From Providencia manganoxydans (GTDB taxonomy: Bacteria > Pseudomonadota > Gammaproteobacteria > Enterobacterales > Enterobacteriaceae): a stretch of DNA of 64,000 nt. Location: assembly GCF_016618195.1 (NCBI RefSeq), contig NZ_CP067099.1, positions 806,001-870,000 on the forward strand, read 5' to 3'. A program made the translations under genes and the position numbers. Shown here in pieces: positions 1 to 7,510 of this stretch; within the stretch, counting starts at the first letter, position 1; each line of letters starts with the position of its first letter. The notes under the pieces are model-generated. The model saw nothing but the letters and a program-made list of their open reading frames with translations, had not been told where the DNA came from and did no database searches.

Positions 1-2
1 CT

Positions 3-1874
3 TTACGTTATAGCGCAGGGGTGACCAGTGAAAAATATGGGGCATTTGGTAGCGGTATCGATTTTTCAAAAATGCGTGGGTTTGACGCCGATTATTATTT
101 AGATGGTTTACGGGTCATTGGTAATAGTGGAATTTGGGGGCCGCAAATTGACTCGTGGACGTTAAATAGTATTGAAGCGGTTCATGGCCCATCATCTGCT
201 CTTTATGGTCAAGGAGGTGCAGGTGGTGTGATCAACATGCAGTCTCGTCGACCAATCGCTCAAGGCTCCCATCAAATTCAATTTCAAAAAGGCAATTTTG
301 ATAATAATGCGGTTAGGTTTGATTCAACCGATGCATTGAATGATGACGAAACATTATTGTATAGAATAAATGGATTGGCACTCTCTAGCGATTCACAAGT
401 TAATTCATCTAAGCAATCCCGTTACTTACTGGCACCTTCCATCACTTGGCAGCCTAGTGACGAGTTCAGTTGGACCGTTTTAAGTCAATATCAACGTGAC
501 CCTCATATGGGACACTACAATACATTGCCTGCTCAAGGGATAGGTTTACTGCCTAACTCGAACGGCAAGTTAGATTTGACTCAAAACTACAGTGATCCTC
601 AGCATGAGAAATCAGAGCGAACCCAATGGTCTATCACTTCACTCGTTGACTACCAGATCACACCTTCCTTTACGTTCAAACAGAATATGCGCTATTCGGA
701 TGTTGATACGCATATTAAACGCGATTTTACTCGTGGATTTCTAGCGGGAGACCGCTTACTAACAGCGGTGTATCAAGATTCACCAAGTAAATCTAAAACG
801 TTAGTGGCTGATAACCAATTGGTTTATAAATTAACGTTAGGCTCAGTAAATCATGAATTACTTTCTGGTTTTGATTATCAAACAGGAAAACTTGATAAAG
901 ATTGGTGGGGGTCACAAACGGTAAGTTTTGATCCATGGATAAAACCACATCATCCTGAGTTTCAACCTTATCCAGTCTCTCGCACATCAACAACTCAACG
1001 TTTTGATCGTTATGGTATTTATTTACAAGATCAACTCAGTTGGCAGCAATGGGATTTGATCCTCAGCGGTCGTTACGATTGGTCGTATTTAGATACCGAT
1101 AATAACCTCACAAAAACAACACAAAAAAATGATACATCAGCATGGAGTCAACGTATTGGGCTCACCTATGCTTTCGAAAGTGGTTTTTCACCGTGGATCA
1201 GCATTTCTGACAGTTTTGATCCTGTTTTAGGAACCGATGCTGAAGGTCACTCCTTTATTCCCACTGAATCAAAACAAACAGAATTAGGGCTGAAATACCA
1301 AAACCAATCAGGCGATTTAATGCTAAGTCTTGCCGCATATGAACTTGAGCAAAAAAATGTCACCACGCATAACCCATTAAACCCTGATTACTATAACCAA
1401 ACGGGTAAAGTGCGTTCCCGTGGCATTGATTTCGAAAGTCGGATCGCAATCACCCCTTCACTCAATATGATGCTTAATTATGCTTATACCGATAACAAAA
1501 TCACAGAAAGCCAAGACCTCTCAGTTCTGAACAAGCACCCTGTTCAAGTGCCTAAGAATAGTGGTTCTGCATGGGTAGATTATCGTTTTCATTCACCTTA
1601 TTTAGATGGCGCTCTAGTGGGGGTAGGTGTTCGCTATTTAGGGGAAACATGGGGTGATAATACCAATACATTTAAGGTTCCTGCGGTATGGTTAGGAGAT
1701 ATCAGCGTTAGATACCAAATGGATGCCTTAGTGCCTGAATTAGTCGGAATGGAACTGGGTGTCACTGTGAGTAATATCACCAATAAATCTTATATTGCGA
1801 GTTGCACTAGCGCGACTTATTGCAGTATTGGCACCGATAGAACGTTACTGACTACGCTCAATTATTATTTTTAA
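3..1874 (+). CDS. TonB-dependent siderophore receptor (5' end outside window)
   Basis: Outer-membrane receptor that imports a ferric siderophore with energy from TonB-ExbB-ExbD. The reading frame is open to the left edge, so the start, signal peptide and TonB box are missing. What remains begins inside the plug domain: DADYYLDGLRV, then SIEAVHGPSSALYGQGGAGG and VINMQSRRP are classic plug motifs. The rest is a beta-barrel of alternating aromatic strands, ending in a terminal Phe (LNYYF) as expected for insertion by the BAM complex. The C-terminal pattern NKSYIASC...YCSIG resembles the FhuA/FoxA/FcuA hydroxamate-receptor group; the exact ligand is not readable. The substrate-binding protein gene follows after 20 bp, so the two are probably cotranscribed. 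The family call is secure; the ligand is not known. Confidence 0.93.
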   Translation, partial: LRYSAGVTSEKYGAFGSGIDFSKMRGFDADYYLDGLRVIGNSGIWGPQIDSWTLNSIEAVHGPSSALYGQGGAGGVINMQSRRPIAQGSHQIQFQKGNFDNNAVRFDSTDALNDDETLLYRINGLALSSDSQVNSSKQSRYLLAPSITWQPSDEFSWTVLSQYQRDPHMGHYNTLPAQGIGLLPNSNGKLDLTQNYSDPQHEKSERTQWSITSLVDYQITPSFTFKQNMRYSDVDTHIKRDFTRGFLAGDRLLTAVYQDSPSKSKTLVADNQLVYKLTLGSVNHELLSGFDYQTGKLDKDWWGSQTVSFDPWIKPHHPEFQPYPVSRTSTTQRFDRYGIYLQDQLSWQQWDLILSGRYDWSYLDTDNNLTKTTQKNDTSAWSQRIGLTYAFESGFSPWISISDSFDPVLGTDAEGHSFIPTESKQTELGLKYQNQSGDLMLSLAAYELEQKNVTTHNPLNPDYYNQTGKVRSRGIDFESRIAITPSLNMMLNYAYTDNKITESQDLSVLNKHPVQVPKNSGSAWVDYRFHSPYLDGALVGVGVRYLGETWGDNTNTFKVPAVWLGDISVRYQMDALVPELVGMELGVTVSNITNKSYIASCTSATYCSIGTDRTLLTTLNYYF

Positions 1875-1894
1875 TTCCCTTAGGTAAAAAATAT

Positions 1895-3028
1895 ATGACA
1901 GCTTCCAAAAGGGATTTCATCAAAGCCGGATTGGCAACAATGGTACTGAGTGCAGTGCCATCTTCTGTCCTTGCAAAAAAAAGGCCCGTCGTTAGGGATA
2001 TTCTCAATCGTTCTGTTGAGTATCCCGAAAAGATTGAGCGTATCTATTTAGCCGATTCTTCATTAGTTTTTCTCTATGCAACATTACGTGGTCGCCATTT
2101 CTTACAAAAGCTAGTGGCGATCCCAAATAATTTCCGTACCGCTGACTTACGTAGTTATCAGCAATACAGTCATGCTTTTCCTGATATAAAAATGCTTCCT
2201 CACTTGCCAGCGATTGGTGGAGCTCAGGTTAATTTAGAAACGGTCTTGGCATTGAAACCTAACATTATTTTCACAACGACAGGTACGTACGCAGGGCTCC
2301 AAGCTAATGGTTTACTGACCTTATTACAGCGGGCTGGTGTCTCAGTCATCGTACTTGATATGAGCATTGATCCTATTGCCAATACACCCAAAAGTATTTC
2401 AATTATGGCGGAGGTGTTAGGGCTACAAAACCGAGCTAAGCAAATAAATCAGTTTATTAAGACACATTTAGATATTGTAAAAACTCGCTTAATGAGCGCT
2501 AAACCTGAAGCGATAAACGTGCTACTCGAAAGAGCTGCTGGCTTTTCCGAGGAGTGTTGCTTCGCGTATGGTAATGGTAATTTTGCACAGTTCTTAACCT
2601 TTGCTGGAGGGGTTAATGTGGCAAGCCAATATATTGGTACCACTTATGGCGTGCTTAATCAGGAAACCATTATTCACACTAAGGCACAAATGGTGATTGT
2701 TACGGGAACTGACTGGAGTGGTTATAACCCAAAGGGTAATTGGGTTGGATTAGGGCCGGGCGCTAATTTATCAATTGCTCGGCAAAAACTTCGGCTGTTA
2801 ATGGAGCGTAACGCTTTTAAAACACTCACAGCAGTGAAACAACGGCAAGTTCATGCTATTTGGCACACTTTCTATGACAGCCCCTTCGGTTTTATCGCTA
2901 TTTTAAAATTTGCTAATTGGTTATATCCAACGTTGTTTGCGGATCTTGATGCCAATAACGTTTTTCAGTCTTTTACTGAGCAATTTCTGCCCGTTGAGTG
3001 GGAAGAAGGTTACTGGGTTTCACTTTAA
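1895..3028 (+). CDS. Iron-siderophore ABC transporter periplasmic binding protein
   Basis: Predicted class III (FhuD/FecB/BtuF-like) periplasmic binding protein that would take the ferric siderophore from the upstream receptor. The N-terminus SKRDFIKAG followed by a hydrophobic stretch and SVLA looks like a Tat-type signal with Lys-Arg in place of the usual Arg-Arg pair. The body has the expected features: an N-terminal lobe (IERIYLADSSLVFL), the region LETVLALKPNIIF typical of the family, a long linker helix, and a second lobe with FLTFAGGVNVASQ. Its 377 residues are somewhat more than a typical FhuD. No permease or ATPase gene lies nearby, so it must share a translocator encoded elsewhere. 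The family is clear; the substrate is inferred only from the neighbouring receptor. Confidence 0.85.
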   Translation: MTASKRDFIKAGLATMVLSAVPSSVLAKKRPVVRDILNRSVEYPEKIERIYLADSSLVFLYATLRGRHFLQKLVAIPNNFRTADLRSYQQYSHAFPDIKMLPHLPAIGGAQVNLETVLALKPNIIFTTTGTYAGLQANGLLTLLQRAGVSVIVLDMSIDPIANTPKSISIMAEVLGLQNRAKQINQFIKTHLDIVKTRLMSAKPEAINVLLERAAGFSEECCFAYGNGNFAQFLTFAGGVNVASQYIGTTYGVLNQETIIHTKAQMVIVTGTDWSGYNPKGNWVGLGPGANLSIARQKLRLLMERNAFKTLTAVKQRQVHAIWHTFYDSPFGFIAILKFANWLYPTLFADLDANNVFQSFTEQFLPVEWEEGYWVSL

Positions 3029-3046
3029 TAAAAGGATTATACAACA

Positions 3047-4144
3047 ATGATTTATTCCCCTGATCCGCTACGTCAGCAAGTTGAAAAACAAAGCAATGGC
3101 CAACGAACAATAATTTACAGCCCTAAAGGCCAACCTAATTATGTATTTATTGTCCCTCGTTTTAATTTAGAAACGATAGATAAAAACCTAGGTAGCGGTA
3201 TTCATCCTGCATTTATCGTAAATAATAAAGCTATCGATGCTTTTTTTTACTCTTGCTATTCTGCCAGTTTACGGGATGGCGAGTTAGTGAGCCAACCTAA
3301 TCAGATACCCGCCTGCAATCTCGATTTATTGCAATTTCAATCTTTAGCCAAGAAAAGCGGACAAGGTTGCCATATTAGTACTAACGCACAATGGTGTGCA
3401 TTAACTGCACTTATTAATCAAAATAATTATATTGTGCAAGGAAATACAGATTATGGCAGAAATTACCTTAATATTGATGAAAGTCGCTCCCGTATTGATG
3501 GTTTAGCGATTGGTCGCAGTGAGGGCACACCGACCACACGTACAGAAACACAATGGAAAAGTTGGCATCATAATCATCAGCTGACAGGGATCAGTGATCT
3601 TGTTGGCAACCTTTGGGAATGGCAAACGGGTGTTCGTTTACATGCAGGTGAAATTCAAGTTATCCCAAATAATGATGCGGCGATTCTTTCAGGTGACTCA
3701 ATATTAGATTGGTGTGCTATTGATATGAATACAGGAAAATATATTACGATAAATAGCCCAAACAGCGCTAAATATGACTCCCCGATAGCCAAATTAGATG
3801 GCAACGCGGGATCTCCTGTTATTTCACAAAATATTTTAAATTTTAATGGTGATCCTACAGATTCTAGCTATCCCGCAGGGTTGCTCGATAGCCCTTTCCG
3901 ACTTGTTGCTACCGCTAATCAGGAAAACATTCCTAGCTTACTGAAGGTATTAGGACTGGCACCTTATCAAAACAAGCAAGTTGATGACCAAATCTATTTA
4001 CGTAACTATGGAGAGCGTGCTTTGATGCGTGGTGGGGCTTGGTATTCACAAGCAAGTGCAGGGATCGATGCGCTATGTCTCAGTCATACGGCAAAACATA
4101 GGAGTATGACAGTCGGGGCAAGAACGGCTTGGTTATACTCGTGA
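3047..4144 (+). CDS. SUMF1/FGE-like (C-type-lectin-fold) protein in iron-uptake cluster
   Basis: Protein of 365 residues that I cannot assign a precise function. Two stretches match the formylglycine-generating-enzyme/EgtB/PvdO sulfatase-modifying-factor fold: GISDLVGNLWEWQTG near residues 181-195, and MRGGAWYSQAS near 327-337 followed by SMTVGARTAW close to the C-terminus. These are the structural hallmarks of the fold. The catalytic cysteine expected just after RGGxW in true FGE is absent (WYSQAS), so sulfatase activation is unlikely. There is no signal peptide, so it is probably cytoplasmic. The gene starts 18 bp after the binding-protein stop and has an AAAGGA ribosome site, which implies translation from the same mRNA as the receptor and binding protein. 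A role in siderophore handling is inference from context. A phage-type or retroelement-target protein of the same fold was considered and is not supported. Confidence 0.6.
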   Translation: MIYSPDPLRQQVEKQSNGQRTIIYSPKGQPNYVFIVPRFNLETIDKNLGSGIHPAFIVNNKAIDAFFYSCYSASLRDGELVSQPNQIPACNLDLLQFQSLAKKSGQGCHISTNAQWCALTALINQNNYIVQGNTDYGRNYLNIDESRSRIDGLAIGRSEGTPTTRTETQWKSWHHNHQLTGISDLVGNLWEWQTGVRLHAGEIQVIPNNDAAILSGDSILDWCAIDMNTGKYITINSPNSAKYDSPIAKLDGNAGSPVISQNILNFNGDPTDSSYPAGLLDSPFRLVATANQENIPSLLKVLGLAPYQNKQVDDQIYLRNYGERALMRGGAWYSQASAGIDALCLSHTAKHRSMTVGARTAWLYS

Positions 4145-4208
4145 TCTTTCAAATTGTAGCATTATTGATGATGTCTCGCTGAGTTTATATCTCGACATAT
4201 TTTGTTAT

Positions 4209-4231
4209 GCCCCCTTTAATAAAAAGGGGGC
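4209..4231. terminator. Convergent hairpin between FGE-like gene and ettA
   Basis: A 9-bp perfect stem (GCCCCCTTT paired with AAAGGGGGC) with a 5-nt loop lies between the two convergent genes. There is no long T run on either side, so termination strength is uncertain, but the position suits a shared terminator. Confidence 0.6.
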
Positions 4232-4244
4232 TATTAGCTGAAAG

Positions 4245-5912
4245 CTACTTAGTTATACGCTTATATTTGATACGATGCGGTTGCAGTGCATCGGCACCAA
4301 AGGTACGTTTTTTGTAGTCCTCATATTCACTAAAGTTACCTTCGAAGAAAGTGATATTACCTTCGTCTTGGTAATCGATGATATGAGTCGCAATACGGTC
4401 AAGGAACCAACGGTCATGCGAGATAACCATTGCACAGCCTGGGAACTCCAGCAGGGCGTTTTCCAATGCACGTAAGGTTTCAACATCGAGGTCGTTGGTT
4501 GGTTCATCGAGCAGTAAGACGTTACCGCCAACTTGCAATAGTTTTGCTAAGTGCAAACGACCACGTTCACCACCTGATAATTCGCCAACGCGTTTGCCTT
4601 GGTCGACACCCTTGAAGTTAAAGCGGCCAACATAAGCACGGCTTGGGATCTCAAAGTTACCAATACGCATGATATCTTGACCGTTAGAGATCTCTTCCCA
4701 AACGGTTTTGCTGTCATCCATTGAATCACGGAACTGATCAACGGAAGCGATTTTTACAGTATCACCAAGAGTGATGGAGCCTGAATCAGGTTGTTCTTGG
4801 CCTGAAATCATACGGAACAACGTTGATTTACCTGCACCGTTTGGACCGATGATCCCAACAATTGCCCCTTTAGGAATGGAGAAGCTAAGGTCATCGATAA
4901 GAACGCGGTCACCATAGGATTTGCTTAGGTTCTCAACTTCGATCACTTTATCCCCTAAACGTGGTCCAGGTGGAATAAACAACTCACTGGTTTCATTGCG
5001 TTTTTGGTACTCGACGCTGTTAAGCTCTTCAAAGCGAGCCAAACGTGCCTTACCTTTGGATTGACGACCTTTAGGATTTTGACGGATCCACTCAAGCTCT
5101 TTCTCAATAGACTTACGGCGAGCAGCTTCCGTTGACGCTTCTTGCGCCAGACGCTGATCTTTTTGTTCAAGCCAAGATGAATAGTTGCCTTCCCATGGAA
5201 TACCTTCACCACGGTCAAGTTCAAGGATCCAACCTGCGACATTATCGAGGAAGTAGCGGTCGTGGGTAATGGCCACAACAGTACCTTCATAGTCATGTAG
5301 GAAACGCTCTAACCATGCAACCGACTCAGCATCTAAGTGGTTAGTTGGTTCATCGAGCAGTAGCATATCCGGTTTTTCTAGTAGCAAACGACAAATTGCC
5401 ACGCGGCGGCGTTCACCACCGGATAGGTTTTCAATTTTTGCATCCCATGCAGGAAGACGCAAAGCATCTGCTGCGCGCTCTAACTGATTATCCAAGTTAT
5501 GGCCATCTTGTGCAGAGATAATTGCTTCTAGTTCGCCTTGTTCTTTGGCTAACTTATCGAAATCAGCATCTGGATCTGCATAAGCGGCATAAACTTCATC
5601 TAAACGTGTTAACGCATTTTTTACTTCAGAAACCGCTTCTTCCACGGCTTCGCGCACCGTATGTTCAAGGTTAAGTTTAGGCTCCTGTGGTAGGTAGCCA
5701 ATTTTTATACCCGGTTGAGGACGTGCTTCCCCTTCAATTTCAGTATCGATACCAGCCATAATGCGCAGTAGCGTTGACTTACCAGCACCGTTGAGACCTA
5801 AAACACCTATCTTAGCGCCAGGAAAGAAGCTCAGAGAGATATTTTTCAAAATATGACGTTTCGGTGGAACAATTTTCCCCACTCGATACATAGAATAGAC
5901 GAATTGAGCCAA
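4245..5912 (-). CDS. ettA: Energy-dependent translational throttle protein EttA (ABC-F ATPase)
   Basis: Soluble ABC-F ATPase that binds the ribosomal E site and gates entry into the elongation cycle according to the ATP/ADP ratio. Two complete ABC cassettes are visible: Walker A GLNGAGKST and GPNGAGKST, signature LSGGE in each, and Walker B LLLDEPTNHLD and LLLDEPTNDLD. The linker between them contains the charged helical P-site tRNA-interaction segment around KSIEKELEWIRQ and RQSKGKARLARFEEL. The 555-residue length equals the E. coli protein. The start codon is TTG (MAQFVYSM alignment), preceded by an AGGTAAAG-like ribosome site. The gene is monocistronic, with slt on the other strand as in E. 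coli, but here ccmA lies between them. Confidence 0.97.
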   Translation of the reverse strand: MAQFVYSMYRVGKIVPPKRHILKNISLSFFPGAKIGVLGLNGAGKSTLLRIMAGIDTEIEGEARPQPGIKIGYLPQEPKLNLEHTVREAVEEAVSEVKNALTRLDEVYAAYADPDADFDKLAKEQGELEAIISAQDGHNLDNQLERAADALRLPAWDAKIENLSGGERRRVAICRLLLEKPDMLLLDEPTNHLDAESVAWLERFLHDYEGTVVAITHDRYFLDNVAGWILELDRGEGIPWEGNYSSWLEQKDQRLAQEASTEAARRKSIEKELEWIRQNPKGRQSKGKARLARFEELNSVEYQKRNETSELFIPPGPRLGDKVIEVENLSKSYGDRVLIDDLSFSIPKGAIVGIIGPNGAGKSTLFRMISGQEQPDSGSITLGDTVKIASVDQFRDSMDDSKTVWEEISNGQDIMRIGNFEIPSRAYVGRFNFKGVDQGKRVGELSGGERGRLHLAKLLQVGGNVLLLDEPTNDLDVETLRALENALLEFPGCAMVISHDRWFLDRIATHIIDYQDEGNITFFEGNFSEYEDYKKRTFGADALQPHRIKYKRITK

Positions 5913-5950
5913 TTTACTTTACCTATTGTTTTATAAATGAAAGTTCAATA

Positions 5951-5971
5951 CTTGAAGTATGACGAGTATAT
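5951..5971 (-). repeat. ERIC-type element, terminal fragment
   Basis: Only the conserved terminus (ACTTGAAGTATGACGAGTAT) of the ERIC-type family is present, just upstream of ettA. The remainder is absent or unrecognisable. Confidence 0.6.
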
Positions 5972-6173
5972 ATTGCTGCATTATACCTTAGCGTAGGCTG
6001 GTTGCCGCAAACATTTATGCGATTCACTCTAATTGTTCCTCATCTTAAGTCAACAGTTGTATGTTTTTTAGATAATAGTGTTCAGGAACGGGGTTATACA
6101 GATATCTATCAGCGTATACTTTAACGCGATGTTCAGAATGATTGATGGCCAGTTGAAGATGAGTCTTGGCATT

Positions 6174-6211
6174 ATTAATTTTATAGCAGTGATTACTGCT
6201 ATAAAATTAAT
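6174..6211. terminator. Long hairpin downstream of ccmA
   Basis: A 17-bp perfect inverted repeat (6174-6190 with 6195-6211) with a 4-nt loop GATT sits 20 bp past the ccmA stop. Its outer bases are A/T-rich (ATTAATTTTATAG), so a U-rich 3' end lies in the stem itself. Probably the ccmA terminator. Confidence 0.6.
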
Positions 6212-6231
6212 TTAATGGAGAAATAAAAGGG

Positions 6232-6894
6232 TTATTGAACGGATACGGTGGGGGTTTCTAGTTTTACGACATCTGGTTTATTTTTAACATCACTGAGTTG
6301 TATTTTTTTATCTGTTCTTTCTGATGTTCCTGTAAAAACCCCGCCTTTTTTAATGGTAAGGTTTTTGGTTTGACAGATGCCATCTAGCTGACCATTTTCT
6401 AAGATATCTAAATCTTCAGAAACACATAGTCCTTTCATTTTTCCATTAATAGAGATGGTTTGGGCATAAATTTCACCTTCAACAACCCCTTCTTTTTGGA
6501 TAGTCACAACGCCATTATTGCTACGAATACTTCCTTTTACATGGCCAAATATTTGGATGTCATCATCTAAAGTTAAATCACCCGAAATATGACAACTGCT
6601 TGAAATAGAGGTGCTTTTTCTAGGAGCGGCAGTTTGTGTCAATTTTTCTTCTTTTGTTTCAATAACGTCTTTACTACCAGCAGATAAGTTTGTTTTGGTT
6701 GGTTCAATTGAATTATCTTTATTTTTTTTCGCAAACATCTGTTTATTCCTTGTAGAGAGTAAATAAAAAATAATGAAGAGTATGATCAAGAAAGGCAGAG
6801 ATACAATCGAAGTATGAATATCGGTTAATACGTATATTAAAAGATAAGCCCACCCACAGCCTAAAATAGAAAAAAATAAATTTTTGAAATCCAT
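6232..6894 (-). CDS. ccmA: Membrane-anchored bactofilin, CcmA-type cell-shape protein
   Basis: Bactofilins polymerise into cytoplasmic filaments that locate cell-wall enzymes. This 220-residue protein has two hydrophobic segments near residues 8-26 and 30-47, a charged linker (about 50-95), and a bactofilin beta-helix (about 95-190) of short repeats: HISGDLTLDDDIQIFGHVKG, VVTIQKEGVVEGEI, TISINGKMKGLC, LDILENGQLDGIC and LTIKKGGVFTG. Proteus mirabilis CcmA, linked to curved cell morphology and swarming, has this same membrane-anchor plus bactofilin layout, which is why I use the symbol. It lies divergently from slt, a peptidoglycan lytic enzyme, consistent with a cell-wall role. The start is ATG at 6894. 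The family call is firm; the gene name is by analogy. Confidence 0.8.
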   Translation of the reverse strand: MDFKNLFFSILGCGWAYLLIYVLTDIHTSIVSLPFLIILFIIFYLLSTRNKQMFAKKNKDNSIEPTKTNLSAGSKDVIETKEEKLTQTAAPRKSTSISSSCHISGDLTLDDDIQIFGHVKGSIRSNNGVVTIQKEGVVEGEIYAQTISINGKMKGLCVSEDLDILENGQLDGICQTKNLTIKKGGVFTGTSERTDKKIQLSDVKNKPDVVKLETPTVSVQ

Positions 6895-6922
6895 ATCCTA
6901 TCTCATTTTATTTTAAAGGTTT

Positions 6923-7049
6923 TATACTCTAAATAATTCGAGGTACAACTTGGCGACAAGTAAACGAGTCGCTAGGAGCATACATCAATAGATGACTGGT
7001 TCGTGTGAGCCTAGTCAACAGTGTTGCAGCTTGAAGTATGACGAGTATA
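6923..7049 (-). repeat. ERIC-type element, full length (127 bp)
   Basis: Starts TATACTCTAAATAATTCGAG and ends GCTTGAAGTATGACGAGTATA, an imperfect palindrome exactly 127 bp long, the canonical ERIC length. It lies in the divergent ccmA-slt interval. Confidence 0.85.
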
Positions 7050-7510
7050 GGTTTATTCCAAATGAGCCAGTTTAAATTCACTAATCATAATATTTAACCG
7101 TAAAGATGCATGTTTGTCCATTTTTAAACGGCACTGATACTCTTATTTTGGGTTATATAGATAATTGTGCTTAATCAAAGCCAGGCTTTAGGTTGTTTTT
7201 TTATTTAATCGATTGTTTTAAAATGAATTTTTATTATGTTATTTTAATGCTATCTTATGACTTAATTTGGCTTTTTATTCGACTTATTGAGTATGTAATA
7301 CCTCATTTTGAACAATATCCATTGATTAAGCTATATTTTAGTGGGTTTTGATATCGTAACGCTATTTATCTCTATTGAATTTAAATTCAAGAACTCTCTG
7401 GTTCTTTTTAAAGCAAAAATTCAGCTTAATGGCATTCATCAAGTGTATACTCTGAGTATGTACTCTAATAGTGATAACTCTGCATACAGTAGGAACTAGG
7501 GACGTATTAA
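7050..7510. other. AT-rich upstream region of slt
   Basis: No ORF of note. The interval is AT-rich and should carry the slt promoter; I cannot pick one -35/-10 pair with confidence. An AGGGA ribosome site precedes the slt ATG at a rather long spacing. Confidence 0.4.

Noticed and set aside
3047..4144. Target protein of a diversity-generating retroelement (same C-type lectin fold)
   Set aside because: No reverse transcriptase, template repeat or adenine-biased variable codons are seen nearby.
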